Assembly: GCA_900754275.1 (NCBI GenBank)
Contig: CAAECF010000109.1
Span: 1-64,000 of the forward strand
Direction: 5' to 3'
Source of the DNA: an uncultured Collinsella sp.
GTDB lineage: Bacteria > Actinomycetota > Coriobacteriia > Coriobacteriales > Coriobacteriaceae
Length of the DNA stretch: 64,000 bases
Position 1 is the first letter of the stretch, and every line of letters starts with the position of its first letter. This document shows, one piece after another, positions 26,038-34,357 of this stretch. Made by a program: the position numbers and the translations under genes. The notes beneath the pieces are model-generated. The model saw only the letters and a list, made by a program, of their open reading frames with translations. It had not been told where the DNA came from and did not search any database.

Positions 26038-26430
26038 TTAGTTGTCATCGGTGCATATAGACACCAGAGAAGCAAGCTCATCCTCAAGTTGCGGAGCAAA
26101 GTATCTAAAAGAAACCTGCGCTCCAGTCGGTATCGACTCAATCATATTCGCAGCATTATCTGAAACTCGGTACGATGCAGTTTCACCTGTCTTCAAATCC
26201 TCTATTGAGCAGACAGCGTCTTCAGCATCAATCGACCTAAGCACGCCTTTTCCTTGTAACATCACATCGGCATGCCCGCCAGCTATTTCTAATGAACCTG
26301 AGTCTGTCGCAGTCACTTCTCCGGAACCTCCGCGCGATATCTCTTCCTTTGTTGAACAGCCCACCAATGAAGCCATCAGCACCAAAGACAGAGCTAGTCG
26401 AATCGCCCTACTTCGAAAAAGTCGTTCCAT
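26038..26430 (-). CDS. Small lipoprotein
   Basis: About 130 residues. The N-terminal RLFRSRAIRLALSLVLMASLVGC is a lipoprotein signal with lipobox LVGC; the rest is a soluble domain of about 105 residues rich in beta-strand residues (ADVMLQGKGVLRSIDAEDAVCSIEDLKTGE, shown by its ends). No family is recognised. ATGs at 26457, 26442 and 26430 are possible; the last is used because it gives the compact basic n-region. It overlaps the end of the upstream protease gene, so the two are coupled. AT-rich. Confidence 0.65.
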   Translation of the reverse strand: MERLFRSRAIRLALSLVLMASLVGCSTKEEISRGGSGEVTATDSGSLEIAGGHADVMLQGKGVLRSIDAEDAVCSIEDLKTGETASYRVSDNAANMIESIPTGAQVSFRYFAPQLEDELASLVSICTDDN

Positions 26431-27535
26431 AAGTCCACGCATAATAGCTCTGATCATACTTCAGGAAGGATAAAGATGAATTCCAGCCGTCCGCTATGCC
26501 AATCATCTGCCTTGTCTCTCCAGTTTTCTTACCAGTAAGTGTGGCGTAAGCCTCCGCTGTTACAGAATGGGCTGATCCGTTGTACAAACTCGCATGTAAA
26601 ACATTCGGTCTATTAGAGTTAATCTCATTTTGAATGCTCGCGATAGCCGGAGAGGAGACAGTGCGGGCGATAAGAGTACTTCCTCTGCTTGCGCAGTAAT
26701 TTGTAAACCCCGTTGCACAGGTTGATATCGGCGTTCCACCCAAAACAACGCCGGGAACAGTCTGTTCTTCATCGGAAAGAGCATGGGTATTGGTGTAATT
26801 CCATATCTGCATATATTGCGAAGGGTCGCTATATAAATTGGCAATGCCATACAGTTCCGCAACGTTCGAAAAAGCTGTCACCATACAAGCATAGTGGGCG
26901 GTAAGCCTCTTAATCTCGCTTTCATCATATGACATAAACTGAGAAATGGAACGAAATCCAGATACTGTGTAATCCTGCATTTGAGTTGCGTAAATTACAA
27001 CATCGTTCCAGCTTGAAGGTTTATTCGATAAAACGACAGGCCGTCCTTCTATGGAAACAGCCGGGATTGTTCTTCCGCAATTTGTTGTTATTGAACCGTC
27101 CAAAGATTGCACGCCGAATTCGAATGGATTGATCATTACGACTGGGTTATTGAAAGAATAAGACTCGACACCAAGATCTCCTCCCCGATCCATAGGGCTG
27201 ACTAAGCCGTCTCCAAAACGATATCCCGTAAGTATTTCATCATCTGAAGCATCTAAAACCAAATAGCCCGCGGCTCTATTGGATGTCACAACCGGAACAA
27301 TGTAACCAAGCGGGGACCCATCAACATCTACAAAAGGAATAGGGTCAGAAGGCGTATACGAATAGCCGAGGAGTCCCTTTATATATTTATCGGCAAGCTC
27401 TTGCGCAATTTCAGAAGTAAATTGTATCTGCTCACCATCAATATTGCCCGTCGAAGCAAAAACCTCTTTCGGACGTGCGGCTAAGGCGACAATTGAAGAC
27501 GCGACAAGTTGCAGAAAACGACGACGCGAAAGCAT
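26408..27535 (-). CDS. Tat-exported papain-fold (C39-like) cysteine protease
   Basis: A 375-residue protein. The start SRRRFLQLVASSIVALAARP is a twin-arginine signal. In the mature part, HYACMVTAFSNVAELYG (about residue 215) places a cysteine in the papain/C39-like helix, NGSAHSVTAEAY (about residue 318) supplies the histidine, and IADGWNSS (about residue 346) the Asp/Asn. That Cys-His-Asp/Asn order is typical of bacterial papain-like peptidases. AAAGAAG precedes the ATG. The gene is AT-richer than neighbours and coupled to a lipoprotein, so the pair may have been acquired together. Substrate unknown. Confidence 0.75.
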   Translation of the reverse strand: MLSRRRFLQLVASSIVALAARPKEVFASTGNIDGEQIQFTSEIAQELADKYIKGLLGYSYTPSDPIPFVDVDGSPLGYIVPVVTSNRAAGYLVLDASDDEILTGYRFGDGLVSPMDRGGDLGVESYSFNNPVVMINPFEFGVQSLDGSITTNCGRTIPAVSIEGRPVVLSNKPSSWNDVVIYATQMQDYTVSGFRSISQFMSYDESEIKRLTAHYACMVTAFSNVAELYGIANLYSDPSQYMQIWNYTNTHALSDEEQTVPGVVLGGTPISTCATGFTNYCASRGSTLIARTVSSPAIASIQNEINSNRPNVLHASLYNGSAHSVTAEAYATLTGKKTGETRQMIGIADGWNSSLSFLKYDQSYYAWTYGTTFSK

Positions 27536-27778
27536 ATGTTCTTCTTTCTAGAGAAGCGACTTATAGGGTACTCCTATTCTATAATCTTTTTTGTAACGTT
27601 ACAGCACTGGTTATATTTCAATTCGATTTGCTTATGTCCTTGCAACCCAATGCGTCTTTACGTTTTAAACGGAATTAGAAAATCACTCATAGCAAAAACG
27701 GGCTTTAATCCCAAAGAGATGACTTTGATTATGAATCAAACCCGCAGCCAGGGCATAGCTGCAGTGCAATTGCTACAA
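27536..27778. other. Intergenic region, nothing firm
   Basis: Two overlapping frames of about 65 and 165 codons run through this AT-rich stretch without an RBS or recognisable protein; I see no feature besides a weak GATTATGAATC palindrome near 27727-27738. Confidence 0.4.
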
Positions 27779-27808
27779 GAAAGGCCGCCCTTGGTGGCGG
27801 CCTTTCTA
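27779..27808 (-). terminator. Terminator of ettA
   Basis: AGAAAGGCCGCC pairs with GGCGGCCTTTCT around CTTGGT, just after the ettA stop on the minus strand. The T-run is short. Confidence 0.8.
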
Positions 27809-27815
27809 CTTGCTA

Positions 27816-29495
27816 CTAGTCGCGCGTCAGCTTGCGGTGAATACGATGCGGCTGGGCTGCGTCCTCGCCCAGGCGCTCGATACGGTTGGCCTGATAGGCC
27901 TCGAAGTTGCCCTCGAACCAATACCAGTTGCCCGGATTCTCGTCGGTGCCCTCCCACGCCAGAATGTGCGTGGCGACGCGGTCCAGGAACATACGGTCGT
28001 GGCTAATGACCACCGAGCAGCCCGGGAACTCGAGCAGCGCCGCTTCGAGCGAGGACAGCGTCTCGACGTCGAGGTCGTTCGTGGGCTCGTCGAGGAGCAG
28101 CAGGTTGCCGCCCTGCTTGAGCGTGAGCGCCAGGTTCAGACGGTTGCGCTCGCCACCGGAGAGTACACCAGCGCGCTTCTGCTGGTCCTGGCCCTTAAAG
28201 CCAAAGCTCGCCACGTACGCGCGGCTGGGGACCTCGGTCTCGCCCACCATCATGTGGTCCAGGCCGTCCGAGACGACCTCCCACAGGTTCTTATCGGGGT
28301 CGATGCCGGAACGGTTCTGATCGACATAGGAGATCTTGACGGTCTCGCCCACCTCGAGCTCGCCCGAAGTCAGCGGCTCCAGGCCCACGATAGTCTTGAA
28401 CAGCGTGGTCTTGCCCACACCGTTGGGGCCGATGACGCCCACGATGCCGTTGCGCGGCAGGGTGAACGATAGGTCGTCGATGAGCACACGGCCATCGAAC
28501 TCCTTGTGCAGGTGATGGGCCTCGAGCACTTTGTTGCCCAGACGCGGTCCAACGGGAATGCGAATGTCGGTCCAGTCGAGCTTCTGGCTTGCGCGGGCCT
28601 CGGCCTCCATCTCCTCGTAGCGTGCCAGACGGGCCTTGTTCTTTGCCTGGCGAGCCTTGGGCGAGCTGCGTACCCACTCGAGCTCGGCCTCCATGCGCTT
28701 GGCGAGCTTGGCGTCGCGGTTGCCCTGCGCCTCGATACGGGCGGCCTTGGTCTCCAGATACGTGGAGTAGTTGCCCTTGTAGGGATAAAGGTGACCGCGG
28801 TCGACCTCGCAGATCCACTCGGCAACGTTATCCAGGAAGTAGCGATCGTGCGTGACGGCCAGAACGGCGCCCTGGTAGTTGTGCAGGAAGTGCTCGAGCC
28901 ACAGGATCGACTCGGCGTCCAGGTGGTTCGTGGGCTCGTCGAGCAGCAGCAGGTCGGGAGCCTCGAGCAGCAGCTTGCACAGGGCCACGCGACGGCGCTC
29001 GCCGCCGGAAAGCACGTTGACCGGCATGTCGGAATCGGGCAGCTGCAGGGCGTCCATGGCCTGGCCGAGCTTGGAATCGATATCCCAGCCGTCGGCGGCA
29101 TCAATCTCGTCCTGGAGCTTTCCCATCTCGGCCATGAGGGCGTCCATGTCGCAATCCGGGTCGCACATCTCCTCGCCGATCTTGTTGAAGCGATCGACCT
29201 TGGCGATCATATCGCCAAATGCCATGCGCACGTTCTCGATGACGGTCTTGTCATCGTCGAGCGGCGGCTCCTGGTGCAGGATGCCCACGGTGTAGCCGGG
29301 GGTGAGCCTGGCATCGCCGTTGGAGACCTCCTCGATGCCGGCCATGATCTTGAGCAGGGTCGACTTGCCCATACCATTGGGGCCCACGACGCCGATCTTG
29401 GCACCGGGGTAGAAGCTCAGGGTCACGTCGTCAAGGATTACCTTGTCGCCATGGGCCTTACGAGCCTGATACATCTGGTAGATAAACTCCGCCAT
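27816..29495 (-). CDS. ettA: Energy-dependent translational throttle protein EttA (ABC-F)
   Basis: A 559-residue ABC-F ATPase that binds the ribosomal E site and gates early elongation by energy state. Two ABC domains are visible: Walker A GPNGMGKSTLL and GPNGVGKTTLF, signatures LSGGERRRVAL and LSGGERNRLNL, and both LLLLDEPTN Walker B sequences. The PtIM linker between the domains and the lack of membrane segments exclude a transporter. Length and architecture match EttA. Confidence 0.93.
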   Translation of the reverse strand: MAEFIYQMYQARKAHGDKVILDDVTLSFYPGAKIGVVGPNGMGKSTLLKIMAGIEEVSNGDARLTPGYTVGILHQEPPLDDDKTVIENVRMAFGDMIAKVDRFNKIGEEMCDPDCDMDALMAEMGKLQDEIDAADGWDIDSKLGQAMDALQLPDSDMPVNVLSGGERRRVALCKLLLEAPDLLLLDEPTNHLDAESILWLEHFLHNYQGAVLAVTHDRYFLDNVAEWICEVDRGHLYPYKGNYSTYLETKAARIEAQGNRDAKLAKRMEAELEWVRSSPKARQAKNKARLARYEEMEAEARASQKLDWTDIRIPVGPRLGNKVLEAHHLHKEFDGRVLIDDLSFTLPRNGIVGVIGPNGVGKTTLFKTIVGLEPLTSGELEVGETVKISYVDQNRSGIDPDKNLWEVVSDGLDHMMVGETEVPSRAYVASFGFKGQDQQKRAGVLSGGERNRLNLALTLKQGGNLLLLDEPTNDLDVETLSSLEAALLEFPGCSVVISHDRMFLDRVATHILAWEGTDENPGNWYWFEGNFEAYQANRIERLGEDAAQPHRIHRKLTRD

Positions 29496-29586
29496 TTGCC
29501 TGTTTTATCCTTTCTACCTGCTGTTTCTCTATTCTTGTTTCGCCTAAGTGGAAACGAAATGGAAAAACCAGCTCTGAAACGTAACG

Positions 29587-29614
29587 AAAAAGGGGCATGG
29601 TTGCCCATGCCCCC
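29587..29614 (-). terminator. Terminator of the sdpRI-like operon
   Basis: GGGGCATGG pairs with CCATGCCCC around TTGC; on the minus strand TTTTT follows. It lies 65 nt after the SdpI-like gene. Confidence 0.88.
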
Positions 29615-29680
29615 TAATACTACCTGGGAAAAGTTCCCCCGGAACATACTATGAACTACGTACGCTAGTTTTCCGCAACC

Positions 29681-30385
29681 TTAGCGAGCGGCTCGCTGCG
29701 ATTTGCGCCACAGCAGATACGAGTAGACGTAGACGGCTCCAACCGAACCAAACGCCAGAACCGCAATCACCGCGGCGACGACTTCACTCGAAAGCACGCT
29801 GCCTGCCACGCCCATCGCAATCAGGCCAACACCCAGCACCATAAAGCAGGCACCGCCAAAGCGCTGCGTACGGCGCCAGTTCTCGGGATTGGCAAGCGCC
29901 CAAGGCGTCTTGATACCGAGCGTATAGTTCTGCTTCACACGCGGCAAGTAGTTGCCTACGCCGATGAACAGCAAACCGACAACACCGGAAATCAGCACGT
30001 TGACCGAACCGACCGCCGGCACCACGCCCCAGACCGTAAGCTCTCCCAGCCAGCTTATGGCGCACATGAACAAGGTGAAGGCGATTACGAAGCCCTGATA
30101 GAACTTGCCCGAGGTTCGATATGCCTCACCTTTGGGATCGATGCGCGGCACCACGCAGAACATTGCGAGAAGCACCAGAGGCAGCACGCCGAGCGCGGAG
30201 GCCATCCAGCTGGGACCCCAACCGTCGACGGCGCCGTTCGCGCCCCAGTGCGTGGGAATCTGCCCAGGCAAGCTCGGCATCACCATGAGGTGCGCTACGA
30301 CATTGGCGACGCACAGAACAACCAGCGCAATCCACACGCGCGACGATACCCCCGTGGGGTGAATGCCCTTGTTTTCGTTATTCAT
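29681..30385 (-). CDS. SdpI/YhfL-type DUF1648 membrane protein
   Basis: A 234-residue protein with about six membrane helices and an early extracellular MVMPSLPGQIPTHWGANGAVDGWG, the DUF1648 signature of SdpI, the immunity protein and signal transducer for the SDP cannibalism toxin in Bacillus. The second half has LPRVKQNYTLGIKTPWALANPENWRRTQRFGG, the SdpI C-terminal region. The start is the ATG at 30385, which overlaps the stop of the upstream regulator (ATGAATAA). No SdpC-type toxin is visible in the window, so its trigger is unknown. Confidence 0.86.
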   Translation of the reverse strand: MNNENKGIHPTGVSSRVWIALVVLCVANVVAHLMVMPSLPGQIPTHWGANGAVDGWGPSWMASALGVLPLVLLAMFCVVPRIDPKGEAYRTSGKFYQGFVIAFTLFMCAISWLGELTVWGVVPAVGSVNVLISGVVGLLFIGVGNYLPRVKQNYTLGIKTPWALANPENWRRTQRFGGACFMVLGVGLIAMGVAGSVLSSEVVAAVIAVLAFGSVGAVYVYSYLLWRKSQRAAR

Positions 30386-30656
30386 CCTTATCACCTTCCG
30401 TGTTTGTAAAGCCCATAAACCAACCGATCAAGTCCTGCATGACGGTGGTGTTTAAGCTGTAAACGATGTTTTGGCCATGACGTTCATCGGTCACCAACCC
30501 GGCGTTTTTGAGCGTCGCCAAGTGATGGCTCAGCGACGGCTTACTGATATCGAAATGCTCGGCAAGCTCCCCCGCCGTGCAATTGCCCTCGCGCAGCAAC
30601 TCCAAAATGCGCCGTCGCGTTGGATCGGCCAGCGCTTTAAAACCCTCTCCCGGCAT
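30378..30656 (-). CDS. ArsR-family repressor (SdpR-like)
   Basis: A 92-residue winged-helix regulator: FKALADPTRRRILELLREGNCTAGELAEHFDISKPSLSHHLATLKNAGLV (shown in parts) is the ArsR DNA-binding core. AGGAGGTCTT precedes ATG 30656; the ORF runs on 6 codons upstream without spacing. It overlaps the SdpI-like gene and would repress the pair, as SdpR does in Bacillus, where SdpI sequesters SdpR when toxin is bound. The operator candidate lies at its own promoter. Confidence 0.9.
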   Translation of the reverse strand: MPGEGFKALADPTRRRILELLREGNCTAGELAEHFDISKPSLSHHLATLKNAGLVTDERHGQNIVYSLNTTVMQDLIGWFMGFTNTEGDKDE

Positions 30657-30690
30657 AAGACCTCCTCTCATCATCTCTCATGACGTGCAC

Positions 30691-30728
30691 ACTATACTCT
30701 GTATTTAGATGTTTGTCTAACTATCTAA
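30691..30728 (-). promoter_or_regulatory. sdpRI-like promoter with overlapping operator
   Basis: On the minus strand TTAGAC (30715-30720) and TATAGT (30691-30696), 18 bp apart, form a -35/-10 pair. TTAGA-tgtttg-TCTAA, an inverted repeat on 30705-30720, overlaps the -35, and a second CTAACTATCTAA lies just beyond. This is the expected place for autorepression by the ArsR protein. Confidence 0.6.
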
Positions 30729-30835
30729 CCGCAATACTTCAAACCACATCAAAGTAAACGCCATCGCAGCCTATGGGCGATTACCTATAATGGCGATAGC
30801 TAAAACACGACCCGCTTCCCCATCGGAGGATGTCT

Positions 30836-31633
30836 ATGACCGAAACCGCAGCCGCAATTTCCAACGAGACGCGCGACACCAAGCTCGCGATCATTATGGG
30901 GCGCGAGGCGCTCGATAAACTCGCCAGCTCCACAGTGCTGGTGCTCGGCTGCGGAGGCGTGGGCTCCAACTGCTGCGAGGCACTCGCCCGCGGCGGCATC
31001 GGTCATTTCGTCATTCTGGACAAGGACATCATCGCGCCCAGCAATATCAATCGCCAGGCCATCGCCTTTTACAGCACCGTCGGCAAGCGCAAGGTGGACG
31101 TGATGGAAGCCATGATTCGCGATATCAATCCCGCCGCCACCGTTATCAAGCGCACCGAATACCTGCTGAGCGACAACATCGACGAGTTTTTCGCGAGCGT
31201 TTTGGAGCAGACGGGTGGCAAGCTCGACTACGTCGTCGACGCCATCGACACCATCTCGGCCAAGCTCACCATTGCCAAATATGCTCAGGACCAGGGCATT
31301 CGTTTGGTTAGCTCCATGGGCGGGGCCAACAAGCTCCATCCCGAGTGCCTCCGCTTTGCCGACATTTTCGATACGGTACGTGACCCCATGAGCCGCATCA
31401 TGCGCAAAGAATGTAAGAAGCGCGGCATCAAGAGCCTACATGTACTGTTTAGCTGCGAAGAATCGGTTAAGACACAGCCCCGCGACCCTTCCAATATCCA
31501 CGAGCGCACCGAGTTGGGCACCGCCAGTTTTATGCCGCCCATCATGGGCCAGATGATTGCCGGCGAGGTTATCCGCCAGATCAGTGGCCGCGGCACCGAG
31601 CGCGTGCGCGCCGATGGCCAGCGCCTGGACTAG
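30836..31633 (+). CDS. tcdA: tRNA threonylcarbamoyladenosine dehydratase
   Basis: A 265-residue E1/ThiF-type enzyme that cyclises t6A37 of tRNA. It has the nucleotide-binding LVLGCGGVGSNCCEALARGGI, DKDIIAPSNINRQ, and the DAIDTISAKLTI segment. The ATG at 30836 is chosen because GGAGG ends at 30829, right against an earlier ATG (30830) but six bases before this one. Confidence 0.92.
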   Translation: MTETAAAISNETRDTKLAIIMGREALDKLASSTVLVLGCGGVGSNCCEALARGGIGHFVILDKDIIAPSNINRQAIAFYSTVGKRKVDVMEAMIRDINPAATVIKRTEYLLSDNIDEFFASVLEQTGGKLDYVVDAIDTISAKLTIAKYAQDQGIRLVSSMGGANKLHPECLRFADIFDTVRDPMSRIMRKECKKRGIKSLHVLFSCEESVKTQPRDPSNIHERTELGTASFMPPIMGQMIAGEVIRQISGRGTERVRADGQRLD

Positions 31634-31647
31634 CGGAGCGCGCCGAG

Positions 31648-32430
31648 ATGGAGCCCCGGTTATTTGATGCACACTGCCATCTTGATTTGATGACTTACCC
31701 GAATGCCGTTGCCGACGAAACCGCGGCTATAGGGCTGGGGGTCTTTGATTGCGGGGTCGACCCACGCGACTTCGCGGCAGCAAAAAAGCGTGCCAGCCGC
31801 TACCCAAACATTATCGCGGGCGTCGGCCTCCATCCCTGGTGGCTCGCCGACGGCCGCTGCGGTCCTGCCGAAGTCAATCTGCTTTGCGAAGTTACCGCCC
31901 AAGAGCGCTACATCGGCGAGGTGGGACTCGACTTTTCCGCGCGCTTTGCCGGAAGTGAGCCGCTACAAATGCAGGCACTTGACCGGCTCTGCGATACTCT
32001 CGTGCAGCGTCCTCTTGCCGGGCGCGTGATATCAATTCACGCCGTTCGTTCGGCAGGAACCGTGCTGGACGTGCTCGAATCGCATGGACTACTCATCCCA
32101 AACCCCGACTCCCCCGTTATCATCTTCCACTGGTTTAGCGGTACTTCGGACGAACTCGTCCGCGCGCGTAATGCGGGCTGCTATTTTTCCGTCAACGAAC
32201 GCATGCTCGCGTCTAAACGAGGACGCGAATACGCACGACAGATTCCACTCGATCGTTTACTGCTCGAAACCGATGCACCGGCGGAGGCAAACGCAGAAAC
32301 AAGCGCGCAGTCGCTCATCAGATCACTCATAAGGACCTCAGAACGCATCGCCTCACCCAAAAACTGTGCCGCAAAGCACATCGAGTCGGAGGTTTTAGCG
32401 AATGCACACTCTGTTTTTAGCCTTCGCTGA
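31648..32430 (+). CDS. TatD family metal-dependent hydrolase
   Basis: A 260-residue TIM-barrel hydrolase: FDAHCHLD (metal HxH), GVGLHPWW, IGEVGLDFS (Glu), ISIHAVRSA, IFHWFSG and LLLETDAPA (metal Asp). These are the TatD signatures; members are 3'-5' DNases or quality-control nucleases. The start has GGAG some ten bases before it. It follows tcdA by 14 nt in one operon. Confidence 0.86.
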   Translation: MEPRLFDAHCHLDLMTYPNAVADETAAIGLGVFDCGVDPRDFAAAKKRASRYPNIIAGVGLHPWWLADGRCGPAEVNLLCEVTAQERYIGEVGLDFSARFAGSEPLQMQALDRLCDTLVQRPLAGRVISIHAVRSAGTVLDVLESHGLLIPNPDSPVIIFHWFSGTSDELVRARNAGCYFSVNERMLASKRGREYARQIPLDRLLLETDAPAEANAETSAQSLIRSLIRTSERIASPKNCAAKHIESEVLANAHSVFSLR

Positions 32431-32436
32431 CCCCTG

Positions 32437-32664
32437 TGGTCAAAAAACGTCAAATATGAGTACTGCTAGCGAAATGGATACATTACTTTGAGCTTTACGA
32501 CCACCAGAATAATCTACGATTGTCCATTAACTAACACTTTTACAGTCATTCCTCCTGCATTTTCGCAAGTTTAAACCCCTCCAAACGCTTAAATCACGTC
32601 TGAAGGGGTCAATTATGCTGCGACTAAATTAGTCACAGTACTCATATTTGGCATTTTTTGACCA
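32437..32664. repeat. MITE-like element bounded by 29-bp inverted repeats
   Basis: TGGTCAAAAAACGTCAAATA... at 32437-32465 matches, in reverse complement, 32636-32664 with 27 of 29 bases identical. The 228-bp unit has no long ORF. Inside are a GACTAAATTAGTC palindrome (32622-32634) and an ACCCCT/AGGGGT stem (about 32575-32609). On the minus strand an AGGAGGA-ATG sequence starts an 11-codon frame. The two short tatD and kinase neighbours are not disrupted. It resembles a non-autonomous transposable repeat; no target duplication could be confirmed. Confidence 0.7.
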
Positions 32665-32709
32665 CCGAGTCACAGGGAGGCGCTAATGCAGCTCCCTGAG
32701 CCCGCTCGG

Positions 32710-33573
32710 CTATTCGCAAATCGGCGCTCCATGGCCCCAAGAGCCTTCCATGCCGCATACGGTCGAGGCAAACCCCGCCGCAAAGTCGAGTGCGCGCTCG
32801 ATGGCCTCGGCGCCATCCTCGCCACGCTTGACAGAATCGAGATAGCACATCAGGAACGAGGTAAGGAACGAGTCACCCGCCCCCATGGTGTCCTTCATGT
32901 CTGCCACGGGTTTGGCATGCTGCCGATAGTAACGCTCGCCGTCATAGGCAATACAGCCCTCAGCGCCAGCCGTGGCCGATACAAAACGCGGACCCAGGCT
33001 CTTCACCCATGCCAGGCGCTCGCGAATCTCATCCTCGCTCGCGGCGTCTGCCGCGCTAAAGAATGCGAAGTCAACGTAGGGAGCAATCTGCTCGTAGTAC
33101 TCGTCGGTCGAATCGTCCGAGAAGTCAAACGAAACGGTAATACCCGCTGCCTTCAGCTTAGGCAGCTCGCGCTCGGTAAAGCAGTAGTTACCCGAATGGA
33201 CCACATCAAACTGTTTCATATACGCCAAATCAAAACGATCGAGCACATAGCGCGCATCACCACGGATGCCACCCTCATTGGAGCCAAGGAAAACACGGTC
33301 GCCGTTAACGACGGTCACGCGCGCAGCACCATTCTCACCGATGAGCTGCTTGCATTTGGCTAGTTCAACGTCCTCATCCTCAAGACTCGCAATCACATGC
33401 CCGGCAGCAGCATCATTGCCAAAGATGCCCATATACGCGGAGCGCGCGGCTCCGCATTTCTTGGCATACACGGCAAAGTTCACCGCATTGCCACCCGGAT
33501 ACATAGTGTGGATATGCTCGTAGCGGTCGACGACGTTGTCGCCAAACCCAAGAGCATTAACGTTGAATGTCAT
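32710..33573 (-). CDS. PfkB-family sugar kinase, probable fructoselysine 6-kinase
   Basis: A 287-residue ribokinase-fold kinase. It starts NALGFGDNVVDRYEHIHTMYPGGNAVNFAVYAKKCG, which matches FrlD proteins, and has the anion-hole/catalytic DTMGAGDSFLT near residue 237. GAGGGGCGG precedes ATG 33573. FrlD phosphorylates fructoselysine from glycated protein. No fructoselysine-6-P deglycase is in the window, so the substrate remains a suggestion. Downstream of it, toward the MITE, no other gene is on this strand. Confidence 0.8.
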   Translation of the reverse strand: MTFNVNALGFGDNVVDRYEHIHTMYPGGNAVNFAVYAKKCGAARSAYMGIFGNDAAAGHVIASLEDEDVELAKCKQLIGENGAARVTVVNGDRVFLGSNEGGIRGDARYVLDRFDLAYMKQFDVVHSGNYCFTERELPKLKAAGITVSFDFSDDSTDEYYEQIAPYVDFAFFSAADAASEDEIRERLAWVKSLGPRFVSATAGAEGCIAYDGERYYRQHAKPVADMKDTMGAGDSFLTSFLMCYLDSVKRGEDGAEAIERALDFAAGFASTVCGMEGSWGHGAPICE

Positions 33574-33633
33574 AGCACCGCCCCTCTCTTGTGCCAACGG
33601 AACCATTGTTGTGACAACGGTACCGCCCAGGAT

Positions 33634-34293
33634 CTACGCGAGTTCCAGCAGGTCCGGCAGCCGATCGATGATCTTGTCCGCGGCATCCTGGCTAAAGCCA
33701 AAGCGCTCCTCGCGCTTGGCGATTACCGTCAGACCGGCACGCTTACCTGCGGTAATGCCATACAGAGAGTCCTCCACACAGCAACAGCGATCCGCGGGCA
33801 ATCCCAAACGATCTATAGCATGCAGATAGATATCAGGATCGGGCTTGCTGCGCTTGAACTGCTCGCCCGAGACCAAAAACTCAAAGTAATCACGAATGCC
33901 ACAGGTACCCAGCACCTCTTCGATATTGTTGAGAGGAGACGACGATGCCAGCGCAACGCGAACCCCACGTTCTTTCAGCCCCGCCAGCGTCTCGGCAACG
34001 CCGGGGTTGAGCAGTTTTCTATAGTCGCAGGAATACGCGCTCGCCCATACCTCATAGCGTGCCTCGGCAGCCTCGACGCTGAGCTTGCCCAAACCCGCAC
34101 GCTCATGCCAATCGACGAGCACCTGCTGAAAATCACGGTGCGATGAACCAACAATCGCATTAAGCTCGTCGCGCGTCACAGAAATCTGCAGGTAATCGAT
34201 AAACTTCTCGAGTTCCTTTTGATAGTAAAACTCGGTGTCGACCAAAACGCCGTCCATGTCAAAGATAACGGCGTCAAACGGAAATGCGGACAC
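33634..34293 (-). CDS. HAD-superfamily hydrolase, beta-phosphoglucomutase-like subfamily
   Basis: A 219-residue HAD phosphatase or mutase: DAVIFDMDGVLVDTE (motif I), LASSSP (motif II), KPDPDIYL (motif III) and VEDSLYGITAG (motif IV), with an alpha-helical cap between I and II. The start is the GTG at 34293, six bases after GGGAGGG; the ORF runs on 16 codons without an RBS. It lies 60 nt from the PfkB kinase and may dephosphorylate a sugar phosphate. Confidence 0.88.
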   Translation of the reverse strand: MSAFPFDAVIFDMDGVLVDTEFYYQKELEKFIDYLQISVTRDELNAIVGSSHRDFQQVLVDWHERAGLGKLSVEAAEARYEVWASAYSCDYRKLLNPGVAETLAGLKERGVRVALASSSPLNNIEEVLGTCGIRDYFEFLVSGEQFKRSKPDPDIYLHAIDRLGLPADRCCCVEDSLYGITAGKRAGLTVIAKREERFGFSQDAADKIIDRLPDLLELA

Positions 34294-34357
34294 GGCACCC
34301 TCCCTAACAAAAGGACGCCCGCGAGCAGGCGCCCGAACCATGCATTAATCGGCGATT

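Noticed and set aside
24519..26141. 540-codon minus-strand frame opposite the 24684 gene
   Set aside because: Low-complexity shadow; the plus-strand gene has RBS and terminator.
27475..28006. Two plus-strand frames in the 27.5-28 kb gap
   Set aside because: No RBS, low similarity to proteins, and one overlaps ettA.
32470..32620. Small antitoxin-like ORF inside the MITE-like unit
   Set aside because: Only 11 codons follow the RBS-like sequence, and no pattern of a known peptide.
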